Of a DNA stretch of 34,500 nt, positions 17,370-26,542 are shown one piece after another (within the stretch, counting starts at the first letter, position 1; each line of letters starts with the position of its first letter). Source of the DNA: Actinomycetota bacterium (lineage in GTDB: Bacteria; Actinomycetota; Actinomycetes; Nanopelagicales; Nanopelagicaceae); contig JAPLBB010000021.1 of the NCBI GenBank assembly GCA_026392945.1, forward strand, positions 1-34,500, written 5' to 3'. The notes under the pieces were generated by a model that was not told where the DNA came from, ran no database searches, and worked only from the letters and a program-made list of their open reading frames with translations. The position numbers and the translations under genes are program-made.

Positions 17370-19190
17370 CTATTGGTTCGTGTCTCGTTGGTTTAATTTA
17401 CTTAGGAAGCGGTTGTACTGAGCAAGCTCATCATCTTCGCCCATGGCCGCAGCACGGTCGGCTGCCCGATCGATTCTGCCAGTCTCTTTTTTATCTTCCC
17501 TTAACCACTGGATGAAGGTGGCTACTAACGCAAGCAAAATTGGAATCTCACCCATTGCCCAACCTATTGCCCCACCTAATTTTTGATCAACTAATAGATC
17601 AGTGGCCCACGGCCTTTGCAATGACGCGAAATAGCCACCATCAATTAAAGTCGAAGCAGACATTAGTGCGATTGAGAAGAACGCATGAATACTCATTGCT
17701 GCAAAAATAATTATGATTTTAACAAGATGGGGAACTTTGCGAGGTATTGGATCTATACCAATTATTACCTGGAAAAATAGGATGCCAGTAAGTAAAAAAT
17801 GTATGGACATAAAGATATGTCCACTGTGGCCTTGCATTAAATTCTTAAAAAGTGGTGTGAAATAAAGTGCGAATAATGAGCCATCAAATATGGCAAGGGC
17901 TACCACTGGATTTGTATAAAAATTTGAAATCTTTGAATGAAGTAGGGTGACGAATGCCCCACGAACACCAAGCTCATTTTTATTGCGGCCACCTGGCAGG
18001 GTTCGAAGAGCTAATGTAATTGGAGCTCCTAAAACAATCCCTATTGGAGCAATCATACCTAGTACCATATGTGCCAGCATGTGATTAGCGAATGCAAAGT
18101 GTGAATAAACTCCAAGTCCGCCACTGGTTGCAAAATCAACTGCACTCATTCCTAAAGCAAATGCAACCGTCCGGCCAACCGGCCATTTATCGCCTCGCCT
18201 ACTAAGTATCACTACTCCCTTTATATATAGAGCAACAGAAAAAATAATCAATGCCAACATCAAGCCATCTGCATCGTAGGCAAGTAAAACTCGAGAAAGT
18301 GTTGGTGCCTCTGGCATCGGAATACCAGTGATCAACAACGCTGACGTAGAAACAATCTTTTTATCAGGGGGTGCAACAGTTGATAACCAACTACCAACAA
18401 ATATAGTTACAAACATTACGATTAATTCGCCCGTAATTAACCTATATACAGAAGGATAATCAGATTTAATTATCCACTTTCGATGCAATGCGCCAAAACC
18501 AATCAAAGTAATGGTTAGGAATATTTTAAACAAAGTAATTGCGCCGTACTTACTTTGCCAAGATGCGATGGTGTCTAATCTGGTCCAGGCGGTAGCTGCT
18601 CCGGTTAGCGCAACCGTGATTGCACTCCAGAGTGCTATTTCACTAAACCTCGGTAGGGCAATTAATTTTTGTGCCTTGTCTAACTGCGTTAAGCCAAATA
18701 ACCCGCCAACCCAAAAACTGATAGCGATCACGTGAACGACCAACGCTCCAATTGCCAGGCCATGGTTACCGGATGAGCTGCCGTGACTTTGAAAAACTGG
18801 CGCAACTATTACAATTAAAGAAATTAGTAATAAAAAATAAGTAGTAAGAATCCGCTTAATCGGTATAGAAAGAATAATTATCAGACCGATGATTTGAATT
18901 AAGTAACTTTTACCAATTGAGGTTTGTGTTAAATATGAGCGAATCACGGTTAATTCAAAGGATGATAAAAAAGGTTGTTCAAGTAGATAAGAGATCTGGA
19001 CCAAAATAAATAGGGATATGGTAAGTAGCCAAACCCAAATCAAAGTTTTAGCTTTTTTTACCAATTTTGAGTTATTGACTGCGCCCTTTACATCTGTATC
19101 TAGAAAACAAATTGAAATCAAAAGCCCAATGCTAAGTGCGCCGGCTAACTGCATTAAGCCTTTGCTTATAGGTGAAAGAATTTCAATCAA
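17370..19190 (-). CDS. Fused CopD-like / CtaG-like (cytochrome c oxidase assembly, copper) membrane protein
   Basis: 606 aa polytopic; CopD-like SFWVGGLFGLTQL; CtaG-like NHMLAHMVLGMIAPIGIVLGAPITLALRTLPGGR, HSGHIFMSIHFLLTGILFFQVIIGIDP, WAMGEIPILLALVATFIQW. Confidence 0.88.
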   Translation of the reverse strand: MIEILSPISKGLMQLAGALSIGLLISICFLDTDVKGAVNNSKLVKKAKTLIWVWLLTISLFILVQISYLLEQPFLSSFELTVIRSYLTQTSIGKSYLIQIIGLIIILSIPIKRILTTYFLLLISLIVIVAPVFQSHGSSSGNHGLAIGALVVHVIAISFWVGGLFGLTQLDKAQKLIALPRFSEIALWSAITVALTGAATAWTRLDTIASWQSKYGAITLFKIFLTITLIGFGALHRKWIIKSDYPSVYRLITGELIVMFVTIFVGSWLSTVAPPDKKIVSTSALLITGIPMPEAPTLSRVLLAYDADGLMLALIIFSVALYIKGVVILSRRGDKWPVGRTVAFALGMSAVDFATSGGLGVYSHFAFANHMLAHMVLGMIAPIGIVLGAPITLALRTLPGGRNKNELGVRGAFVTLLHSKISNFYTNPVVALAIFDGSLFALYFTPLFKNLMQGHSGHIFMSIHFLLTGILFFQVIIGIDPIPRKVPHLVKIIIIFAAMSIHAFFSIALMSASTLIDGGYFASLQRPWATDLLVDQKLGGAIGWAMGEIPILLALVATFIQWLREDKKETGRIDRAADRAAAMGEDDELAQYNRFLSKLNQRDTNQ

Positions 19191-19202
19191 CTACGCACCA
19201 AA

Positions 19203-19778
19203 TTACTTAACTATTTTTTTGCTAGTGCTTGCACGCTTGGAAACTTTGCGAGACTTCGTTGGAGTATTAAAGGTTTGTTTTGCGTATCTTGATAAAAATA
19301 TTAACAGTACAAATGCGAAAACCATTAATGCGATTACAAAGATATCGGTCACGTGATTTGCATCAGAAGAAGTTGTTAATTCTGTTTCGGCGGGACTTGG
19401 GGTAGGCAAGGCCATTTCATCTGGTGCGTTATATAAAAATGTGAATGAACCAGTAATTGGCTCCTCGTCAATTGCCATCAATGTGTAATTAACTGTGTAA
19501 AGACCAGAACTTTTTAATACTTTTAAACCAACCATTAAAACTGCGCCTTGAATTTGAACTGATCCATCATCGACTCGAGTGCCATTTGGATCAACTACCG
19601 TTAAATCATTTGCACCAACTAAAAGATTGGCATTTGCTTTTACGGTAACTGCAGTTGGTGAAACACTTAGGACCGAGCCCGCGGTTGGTGATGTGTTAAC
19701 AACTGATGTAGCTACAGCAGGTGAGATTGAGATAAAGGTTAGAAAAATTACGGTTAATAAATGAATAGCACGCTTCAT
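19203..19778 (-). CDS. CopC-like domain protein with signal peptide and C-terminal TM (degenerate Cu ligands)
   Basis: 191 aa; signal peptide ending PAVA, NTSPTAGSVLSVSPTAVTVKANANL, GLYTVNYTLMAIDEEPITGSFTFLY; C-terminal TM; upstream of CopD-CtaG. Confidence 0.85.
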   Translation of the reverse strand: MKRAIHLLTVIFLTFISISPAVATSVVNTSPTAGSVLSVSPTAVTVKANANLLVGANDLTVVDPNGTRVDDGSVQIQGAVLMVGLKVLKSSGLYTVNYTLMAIDEEPITGSFTFLYNAPDEMALPTPSPAETELTTSSDANHVTDIFVIALMVFAFVLLIFLSRYAKQTFNTPTKSRKVSKRASTSKKIVK

Positions 19779-19837
19779 TGCCCACCTTCTCCCACTCGGT
19801 TAGCCCTAATCTTGCCACCTCCTTAAGATTATGTCCT

Positions 19838-20089
19838 ATGCCAACCTATGAGTACCTGTGCAATGAGTGTGAAAACTCATTTGAAGCGGTTCAGTCGTTT
19901 ACTGAGGCCGCGATTGAGCAATGCCCAAAGTGCAATGGTGAGGTTCGCAAGGTTTATAACAATGTAGGCATTGTCTTTAAAGGAAGTGGATTTTATAAAA
20001 CTGATTCGCGAGCAAAACCAGCCACAAGCAGTGAAAGTAAGCCAGAGATAAAAACTGAAAAGAAATCCGAACCAAAAAGTAAAGAGTAA
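19838..20089 (+). CDS. FmdB family zinc-ribbon protein
   Basis: MPTYEYLCNECENSFEAVQSFTEAAIEQCPKCNGEVRKVYNNVGIVFKGSGFYKTD; ORF track start 19778 is too far upstream (MPTYEY at 19838). Confidence 0.93.
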   Translation: MPTYEYLCNECENSFEAVQSFTEAAIEQCPKCNGEVRKVYNNVGIVFKGSGFYKTDSRAKPATSSESKPEIKTEKKSEPKSKE

Positions 20090-20092
20090 AAG

Positions 20093-20251
20093 TTAACCGT
20101 GATGAGGGGGCTTATCCCTGGCCATCTCATCATCGCGATTGGTATCAATTTCCAGATCTACTTCATCTTTCGTAAGTTTTGGAAGTAGTGGGTGATCAAC
20201 CTCACCAGGCTTCTTGTTATTTACATTTTTCGCATTCTCATTACTTTTCAT
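20093..20251 (-). CDS. Small hypothetical charged protein (52 aa), not in ORF track
   Basis: Reverse strand ATG(20251)-TAA(20093): MKSNENAKNVNNKKPGEVDHPLLPKLTKDEVDLEIDTNRDDEMARDKPPHHG; fills the otherwise empty gap between fmdB and the MMPL gene, tail-to-tail with fmdB. Confidence 0.55.
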   Translation of the reverse strand: MKSNENAKNVNNKKPGEVDHPLLPKLTKDEVDLEIDTNRDDEMARDKPPHHG

Positions 20252-20301
20252 TAGAATATGAGTCTACCTTCAATAAATTTATTTTAAGCGAATAGGGCAT
20301 C

Positions 20302-22401
20302 ATGTTTGATAAATTAGGGTCAGTAATTGTCGCAAAGAGCAAACTAATTTTTGCAATTTATTTAATTGCGGTGGTTTTGGCTGGTGGCATCGGATCGGCT
20401 GTATTTGGGAAATTAGATAGCGGAGGTTACTCCGATCCAAAAAGTGATTCAGCAAAGGCATTTACATATCTAACAGATGTTTTTAAAGTTAAAGATCCGG
20501 CAGTGGTACTGGTGGTTGAAACCAAAGATGGAATTACTAATCCAAGTGCAATTGCATCTGCTACAAAACTTGAGAATCAAATAAAAACTGAATCTGGTGT
20601 TGATTCAACTCTGTCTTACTGGTCAGCAGGAGGTGCACCCTCACTTAAGAGCACGGATGGAAAATCAGCTTATCTTTTTATTTATAGTGATGATGTTGTC
20701 TGGGATAACGTACAAAGTCTTGGTAAGGAAATCCAAGCAAAATATGATGGCAAGTTTGAAGATTTAACGGTGTACGCAAGCGGTACTGGCGTATTTGCGC
20801 ACGCAATAAATACCAAAATATCAGAAGACTTAAAACTATCTGAATCGATTTCTATTCCATTAACTTTTATTCTATTAATTTTTGTTTTCGGCGGATTAGT
20901 GGCAAGTGCTATGCCATTACTGGTTGGTGTCTCAGCAATCTTGGGATCTTTTTTAGTTATCTATTTACTCACTTTAGTTACGGGCGTAAGCATCTTCGCG
21001 CTAAATCTAATTACTGGACTAGGACTTGGCTTGGGTATTGATTACGCCCTTCTGATTGTTAATAGATTTAGAGAAGAGCTTCACGCCGGCCGTTCAGTTG
21101 ATGAATCAATAAAACGAACTGTAAACACTGCTGGAAAAACTGTCTTCTACTCGGGCTTAACTATTGTGATCACGCTGGCAGCTTTGGTGTTATTTCCGCA
21201 AATGTTCCTTAAATCTTTCGGATACGCCGGAGTCACAGTAGTAATACTTGCAGTGCTTGGGGCATTAGTTGCACTACCTGCATTACTCATGATCTTAGGA
21301 AATCGAATTGATAAGTTAGTAGTTAGAAAAAGTTCAATCACTCCAAAAGAAGATGGCAAATGGGCGCAAACTGCTCGTTTTGTTATGCGCAGGCCGGTCG
21401 CAGTTGTAATGCTTTCACTTGTAATTTTGACTGTTCTAGCTGCGCCAGTTAAAAACATGGTTTTTTCACAAGTTGATTCTCAAGTATTACCCGCTAGTAA
21501 TCCAGCTGCAAATGCATCAAGAATTATCTCTGAGCGCTTCCCTGGACAAGAGGGAAACCCAATTGAAATTATTGTTCCAAATGGCGCAACAATGGGCACT
21601 CAAATTAATCAGTACACAAATGAGATTGCTCAAGTTCCTGGCATAGTTCGAATTGGTGATTCACAAGTTTCTGGTAACGATGTGCGAGTTACTGCGATTC
21701 ACTCAATGGGGCCTAGAACTCCTGCTGCTGAAGTTTTAATTAAAGAGCTTAGGAAAATTAGAGCACCTGAAGGAACTTTAATTGGTGGAGTTGCGGCTGA
21801 CTATGCCGATACTCAAATCGGAATTGCAAAGACAATGCCATGGGCACTTCTTTGGATTGCAATTGGAGTTCTGATTTTGCTTTTTGTATTCACCGGTTCC
21901 ATCATCTTGCCAATTAAAGCAATCATTTTAAATATTCTTTCGCTAGGTGCCACTCTTGGTGTTATAACTTGGATATTTGTTGATGGGCATTTGAAGTGGC
22001 TAGTTGGTGACTTCACCGTAACGGGGTCGGTAGATACCGGTTCAATTATTTTGGTTGCTGTTGTCGCATTTGGTTTATCTATGGATTATGAGGTATTCCT
22101 CCTTTCTAGAATTAAAGAGGAGCACGACGCAGGTAGATCAAATATTGAATCCGTAGCTACAGGCTTACAGCGCTCGGCCAGAATTATTACTGCAGCAGCA
22201 GGATTACTAGCGATTGTATTTGCTTCCTTTATGTTAAGTGGAGTGACATCAATCAAGATGCTTGGGTTTGGTGTGGCATTTGCAATCTTGCTTGATGCTT
22301 CATTAGTAAGAGCGTTGCTAGTGCCAGCACTAATGCGTTTGTTTGGTGAACGTAATTGGTGGGCACCAAAAGCAATGAAACGTTTTACAATTAACCATTA
22401 A
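20302..22401 (+). CDS. MMPL/RND family transporter
   Basis: 699 aa; two copies of TM/loop repeat, GLGLGIDYALLIVNRFREELHAGRSVDESI and GLSMDYEVFLLSRIKEEHDAGRSN. Confidence 0.94.
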   Translation: MFDKLGSVIVAKSKLIFAIYLIAVVLAGGIGSAVFGKLDSGGYSDPKSDSAKAFTYLTDVFKVKDPAVVLVVETKDGITNPSAIASATKLENQIKTESGVDSTLSYWSAGGAPSLKSTDGKSAYLFIYSDDVVWDNVQSLGKEIQAKYDGKFEDLTVYASGTGVFAHAINTKISEDLKLSESISIPLTFILLIFVFGGLVASAMPLLVGVSAILGSFLVIYLLTLVTGVSIFALNLITGLGLGLGIDYALLIVNRFREELHAGRSVDESIKRTVNTAGKTVFYSGLTIVITLAALVLFPQMFLKSFGYAGVTVVILAVLGALVALPALLMILGNRIDKLVVRKSSITPKEDGKWAQTARFVMRRPVAVVMLSLVILTVLAAPVKNMVFSQVDSQVLPASNPAANASRIISERFPGQEGNPIEIIVPNGATMGTQINQYTNEIAQVPGIVRIGDSQVSGNDVRVTAIHSMGPRTPAAEVLIKELRKIRAPEGTLIGGVAADYADTQIGIAKTMPWALLWIAIGVLILLFVFTGSIILPIKAIILNILSLGATLGVITWIFVDGHLKWLVGDFTVTGSVDTGSIILVAVVAFGLSMDYEVFLLSRIKEEHDAGRSNIESVATGLQRSARIITAAAGLLAIVFASFMLSGVTSIKMLGFGVAFAILLDASLVRALLVPALMRLFGERNWWAPKAMKRFTINH

Positions 22402-22413
22402 TTAAATTATTTG

Positions 22414-22486
22414 CGTCCCCGGCGGGAGTTGAACCTGCGACCTACCGCTTAGGAGGCGGTTGCTCTATCCACTGAGCTACGGGGAC
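22414..22486 (-). tRNA. tRNA-Arg (anticodon CCT)
   Basis: Reverse strand GTCCCCG...CGGGGAC acceptor, D-arm GCTCAGTGGATAGAGC, anticodon stem-loop ACCGC-CTCCTAA-GCGGT, T-arm GCAGGTTCAACTCCCGC; CCA not encoded. Confidence 0.94.
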
Positions 22487-22571
22487 AATATTTAATTTTA
22501 AATTTCTTTAATAGGTTAATTCTAATTTAATTCATTAATAATAGAAAACAATTGATTAAACATGCGTAAAT

Positions 22572-22600
22572 TTGGTATTAAATTACCGTTCGGCTAGACT
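22572..22600 (+). promoter_or_regulatory. Candidate sigma70-type promoter for the saccharopine-dehydrogenase-like gene
   Basis: TTGGTA (22572-22577), 17-bp spacer, TAGACT (22595-22600); start codon at 22628 with GGAG upstream. Confidence 0.4.
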
Positions 22601-22627
22601 CGCATTAATTCGTTTGGAGTTGAAATC

Positions 22628-23854
22628 ATGAAGGCCCTCGTTATAGGCGCCGGTGGAGTTGGTAGAGCGATAGCTAATATCGCATCACGTCGTTCATTTA
22701 TTGAATCTATGGTGATAGCTGACCGCACCCTTGCAAGAGCTGAAGAGGCTGTTGCTCGCCTTAAAGATCCTCGTTTTTCTGCTGCGATGGTTAATGCTGC
22801 TGAACTTGAAGATGTCCGAGAGTTAATCCGCAAAGCCGATGTAGATGTTGTAATTAACGCGGTTGATCCCCGTTTTGTTATGCCAATATTTTTAGCATGT
22901 GAGATTGAAAGCACTAATTACATTGATATGGCGATGTCACTTTCTCGTAAGCACCCTCACTATCCATATACCGAAACCGGTGTGAAGTTAGGTGATGAGC
23001 AATTTGCTCGTGACTTTAACTGGGATGAGCGAAAGATCTATGCCTTAATCGGTATGGGCGTTGAACCAGGTATGAGTGATATTTTTGCCAAGTACGCCAG
23101 CGAACATTTATTTAGCCGGATTGATTCCTGCACAATTTTGGATGGTTCTAACCTAAGAGTTGAAGGCTATGACTTTGCGCCATCATTTTCTATCTGGACC
23201 ACAATTGAAGAGTGCTTAAATCCACCATTGGTTTGGGAAGATGGTCGCGGTTGGTACACAACTACACCATTCTCAGAGCTTGAAATATTTGATTTCCCAG
23301 AAGGTATCGGACCAGTTGAGTGCGTGAACGTGGAGCACGAAGAGGTAGTCCTTATCCCACAAAAGATTGATGCAAAAAAAGTTAACTTCAAATACGGCTT
23401 AGGTGCTGAGTTCATCACAATCTTAAAAACAATCAATATGTTAGGTATGGATAGAAAAGAAACAGTTGATGTGCAGGGCGTAAGTGTTTCTCCTCGCGAT
23501 CTACTAACTGCTTCATTGCCAGATCCTGGAACTTTGGGCGAGCGTATGCGCGGTAAGACTTGTGCTGGCGCATTAATTAAAGGTTTAGATAAACAAGGAA
23601 ATCCAAAAGCTTGTTATATTTATAATGTAATTGATAATGCATGGTCAATGAAAGAGTACGGAGATCAAGCAGTTGTTTGGCAGACTGCAATTAACCCAGT
23701 TATTGCGATGGAGTTAATCCAAAAAGGTATTTGGAAGCCACTTGGTGTTAATGGTCCAGAGTGGTTTGAATCCAAGCCGTTCCTAGATTTGTTAGAAGAG
23801 TATGGAACTTCATGGAATATCCGTGATGAAGATACTTCGGGGATTATTAAGTAA
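22628..23854 (+). CDS. Saccharopine dehydrogenase-like NAD(P)-binding protein (possible carboxy(nor)spermidine dehydrogenase-type; substrate unknown)
   Basis: 408 aa; MKALVIGAGGVGRAIANIASRR Rossmann, DVVINAVDPRFVMPIFLACEIESTNYIDMA, IGMGVEPGMSDIFAKYA. Confidence 0.8.
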   Translation: MKALVIGAGGVGRAIANIASRRSFIESMVIADRTLARAEEAVARLKDPRFSAAMVNAAELEDVRELIRKADVDVVINAVDPRFVMPIFLACEIESTNYIDMAMSLSRKHPHYPYTETGVKLGDEQFARDFNWDERKIYALIGMGVEPGMSDIFAKYASEHLFSRIDSCTILDGSNLRVEGYDFAPSFSIWTTIEECLNPPLVWEDGRGWYTTTPFSELEIFDFPEGIGPVECVNVEHEEVVLIPQKIDAKKVNFKYGLGAEFITILKTINMLGMDRKETVDVQGVSVSPRDLLTASLPDPGTLGERMRGKTCAGALIKGLDKQGNPKACYIYNVIDNAWSMKEYGDQAVVWQTAINPVIAMELIQKGIWKPLGVNGPEWFESKPFLDLLEEYGTSWNIRDEDTSGIIK

Positions 23855-24621
23855 TGGCTACCGCTCTAGTTACTGGAGCAACTTCTGGTATCGGCGCTTC
23901 TTATGCGAAGTTACTTGCAAAAGAGGGATTTGATCTGGTACTAGTTGCTAGAGATCTATCTAGATTAAATGCATACGCCAAAGAGTTAAATAAGGCCTAC
24001 AAAATAAAGGTTGAAACACTGCAGGCTGATTTAACTAAGCCAGCTCAATTATCTAAAGTTGAAAAACGCCTATCAAGTAAAGCAAAACCAATTGACGTCT
24101 TGATAAACAATGCTGGCTTTGGAATTAAACAAAGCTTTGCTGATAGCGACATTAAGAAGGAGCAAGAGCTGCTTGATGTTTTAGTTACTGCGCCAATGCG
24201 ACTTACCCATGCAGTACTGCCCCAAATGCTTAAGCGAGACAGTGGTGTAATCGTAAATGTGAGTAGTGTTGCAAGCTGGATTGCCGGTGGCACATATAGC
24301 GCTGCAAAATCATATTTAACTGTTTTTTCAGAATACTTAAACACTGAATTAAAACGTACAAATATTAAAATCTCAGCCCTATGCCCTGGCTTTACTAGAA
24401 CAGAGTTTCATCAAAGAGGAAAGATGCGCATGACCGGGTTGCCTAATTTTATGTGGCTAAGCAGTGACCAAGTTGTTACAAAATCTTGGAAGGATGCAAA
24501 AGCCGGTAAAGCAATTTGTATTCCTGGTTGGCAGTATTTAATTTTAAGCACCATTGCAAGGGTTGCACCACGACCAATTGTTCGTAAAGCTGGAATTAAT
24601 GTAAGACGTAAGCAGCGTTAA
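23854..24621 (+). CDS. Short-chain dehydrogenase/reductase
   Basis: 255 aa; ALVTGATSGIGASYAK, INNAGFG, VNVSSVASW, YSAAKSYL; start overlaps stop of preceding gene. Confidence 0.93.
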   Translation: MATALVTGATSGIGASYAKLLAKEGFDLVLVARDLSRLNAYAKELNKAYKIKVETLQADLTKPAQLSKVEKRLSSKAKPIDVLINNAGFGIKQSFADSDIKKEQELLDVLVTAPMRLTHAVLPQMLKRDSGVIVNVSSVASWIAGGTYSAAKSYLTVFSEYLNTELKRTNIKISALCPGFTRTEFHQRGKMRMTGLPNFMWLSSDQVVTKSWKDAKAGKAICIPGWQYLILSTIARVAPRPIVRKAGINVRRKQR

Positions 24622-25040
24622 GCAATAGTTAATTTTTTACTTGTGGCAGTAAATTTAATTGCTTTCAAGGCAGAAGATGCTGGTCCAACCTTTAAATTTC
24701 CGTTAAGGGCAAACTCTGAACCATGGCCACGTGGTGGTGGGCATGCCCAACCACCGTTACTTTGTTTGACAATTACTCCGGCATGTGGACAAGACAAATT
24801 AAATACTGAGAACCCACTAACTGATTTAGAGGTACGCACTACTGCAACTTTCCCATACTTTTTTATATCTAACTCAACAACTGCTCCAACGGATGAGAGT
24901 GAAGTATTTGTTACCAAATCTATTTCGGTCTTTCCATTTGATAAAGTTTTAATACCAGTTGCTGCTACCGCTGGAACCGTGGCCACGGCAGCTAATGCTG
25001 CGCTGCCGCAAATAAAATTGCGCCTAGATAGTGGAGGCAT
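24618..25040 (-). CDS. Tat-exported Rieske [2Fe-2S]-like protein with atypical cluster motif
   Basis: 140 aa; Tat signal SRRNFICGSAALAAVATVPAVAA; CPHAGV first motif; CPPPRGHGSEFALNGNLKVGPASSAL second motif. Confidence 0.8.
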   Translation of the reverse strand: MPPLSRRNFICGSAALAAVATVPAVAATGIKTLSNGKTEIDLVTNTSLSSVGAVVELDIKKYGKVAVVRTSKSVSGFSVFNLSCPHAGVIVKQSNGGWACPPPRGHGSEFALNGNLKVGPASSALKAIKFTATSKKLTIA

Positions 25041-25094
25041 TAGAACCTTTCATAGAGTACTTTTAAATTTTGCGTGGCTATTTTATTATTAACC

Positions 25095-26492
25095 ATGCAG
25101 AGGGAGAAAAGATACACCATCTTAAAGTGTATTACAGCAGGAATTCTGATTATTCACCTGGGAGCTCGCTTAGTTTTTCCTACTCCTAACATTTTAATTG
25201 ATCTTATTGGCTTCAACATCGTCGGACTACTTTCTGCGGTAATCGCATTTAATGCACCCGTTATTTCAGATCGCATTTCCGCAGTGACAATTGGAATGGC
25301 TTGTTCAATTTGGAGCATGGGTTCATTCTTCTCCACCTGGAACTCTTTTTTTGAATTAAATATTCCAGAAAGTGCCTCTGATATCTGTTATTCACTTTTT
25401 TACCCTTTAATATTTTTAGGAGTAGTCAGAAGCTTTACTCACAAAAGATCGATATCAGCTCTTGAATTATTAGATTCAGTAATTATTGCCGTTGGCTTTA
25501 CCAGTGTTTTGGCAGCATTTTTATTAAAACCAGCGATGATCAGTTTTGAAGGATCGGCGTTCTCAGTCTTTATTTCCATACTTTACCCAGTAGGTGACAT
25601 AGTCATATTAGCGATGGTGCTCGTTTATGTTTTATTAACGCCAATTTCTATTCGCTCTTTGCTTCTTTCTGGTGGCTTACTTTCATTTGCTTTGTCAGAT
25701 CTATTTTTTATTTGGTCATCCCTTAACTCAACATATAAATTTGGTTCAGCCAGTGATAATGGCTGGATATTGGGACTGCTGCTACTTTCTATATCGCTTT
25801 CGTATTTGTCACCAGAGAGTAAGTTCTCCGACAAAATCTCTTCATACAGCGCAACGATTGCACTGATATCAAGTACCTGCTTACTGGGCGTTGCAGCGTT
25901 AAAGCCTGGATACTTTCCCAGTTTTATTCTGCTGCCTGGTTTTATCACTATCGCACTTGCCTTTATTCGAATGAGTTTTGCGCTAACTGAAGCCAATACC
26001 GCCGGGACTGAACGAATACTTGCTCGAACAGATGAATTGACTGGATTATCAAATCGACGTAATTTTCTAATGCAACTTAATCAATTAAAGATTGGTTACA
26101 TCTTTTTACTAGACCTAGATGGCTTCAAAAAGATTAATGACACCTTAGGTCATGAGGCAGGAGATCAATTGCTTAGACAGGTAGCAAATAGATTTACAAG
26201 AGTGCTTCCAGCTGGCGCACAGATTGCTCGCCTTGGTGGGGATGAGTTTGGCGTAGTGGCACAAATAGAACTCAAGGAAGCTAATGAGTTAGCGCAATCA
26301 ATTCGGGCCACCTTAAGTTACCCAATCTCAGTAGGTAGTGAGCAAGTAAAAGTTGGCGTCAGTATTGGCGTAGCACCAATTGATCTGACTGGTGATGCCA
26401 GTGAATCTTTGCGACGAGCAGATTTAGCGATGTATGAGGCGAAGCGAAGTAAATCTGGCGTCTTAATCTGGGAATTGGGTAGGAAAATATAG
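25095..26492 (+). CDS. Membrane-anchored GGDEF domain protein (putative diguanylate cyclase); ORF track start is 25074
   Basis: About 8 N-terminal hydrophobic segments; ARTDELTGLSNRRNFL, LDLDGFKKINDTLGHEAGDQLL, ARLGGDEFGVV. MQREKRY start at 25095 preferred because TATTAT lies 5 nt upstream. Confidence 0.88.
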   Translation: MQREKRYTILKCITAGILIIHLGARLVFPTPNILIDLIGFNIVGLLSAVIAFNAPVISDRISAVTIGMACSIWSMGSFFSTWNSFFELNIPESASDICYSLFYPLIFLGVVRSFTHKRSISALELLDSVIIAVGFTSVLAAFLLKPAMISFEGSAFSVFISILYPVGDIVILAMVLVYVLLTPISIRSLLLSGGLLSFALSDLFFIWSSLNSTYKFGSASDNGWILGLLLLSISLSYLSPESKFSDKISSYSATIALISSTCLLGVAALKPGYFPSFILLPGFITIALAFIRMSFALTEANTAGTERILARTDELTGLSNRRNFLMQLNQLKIGYIFLLDLDGFKKINDTLGHEAGDQLLRQVANRFTRVLPAGAQIARLGGDEFGVVAQIELKEANELAQSIRATLSYPISVGSEQVKVGVSIGVAPIDLTGDASESLRRADLAMYEAKRSKSGVLIWELGRKI

Positions 26493-26542
26493 GTTAATCT
26501 TCAGATGCTAAATCCTTTAGCAGTCATCAAAGGGGGTCCTAA

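Noticed and set aside
22487-22571. Very AT-rich stretch beside tRNA-Arg considered as an integration (att) scar
   Set aside because: No integrase, no duplicated tRNA 3' end and no foreign genes nearby; more likely a promoter region.
24980-25040. Possible lipobox around the Cys in SRRNFICGSAALAA of the Rieske protein
   Set aside because: Cys lies right after the twin-arginine motif, before the hydrophobic region, so it is not in lipobox position.
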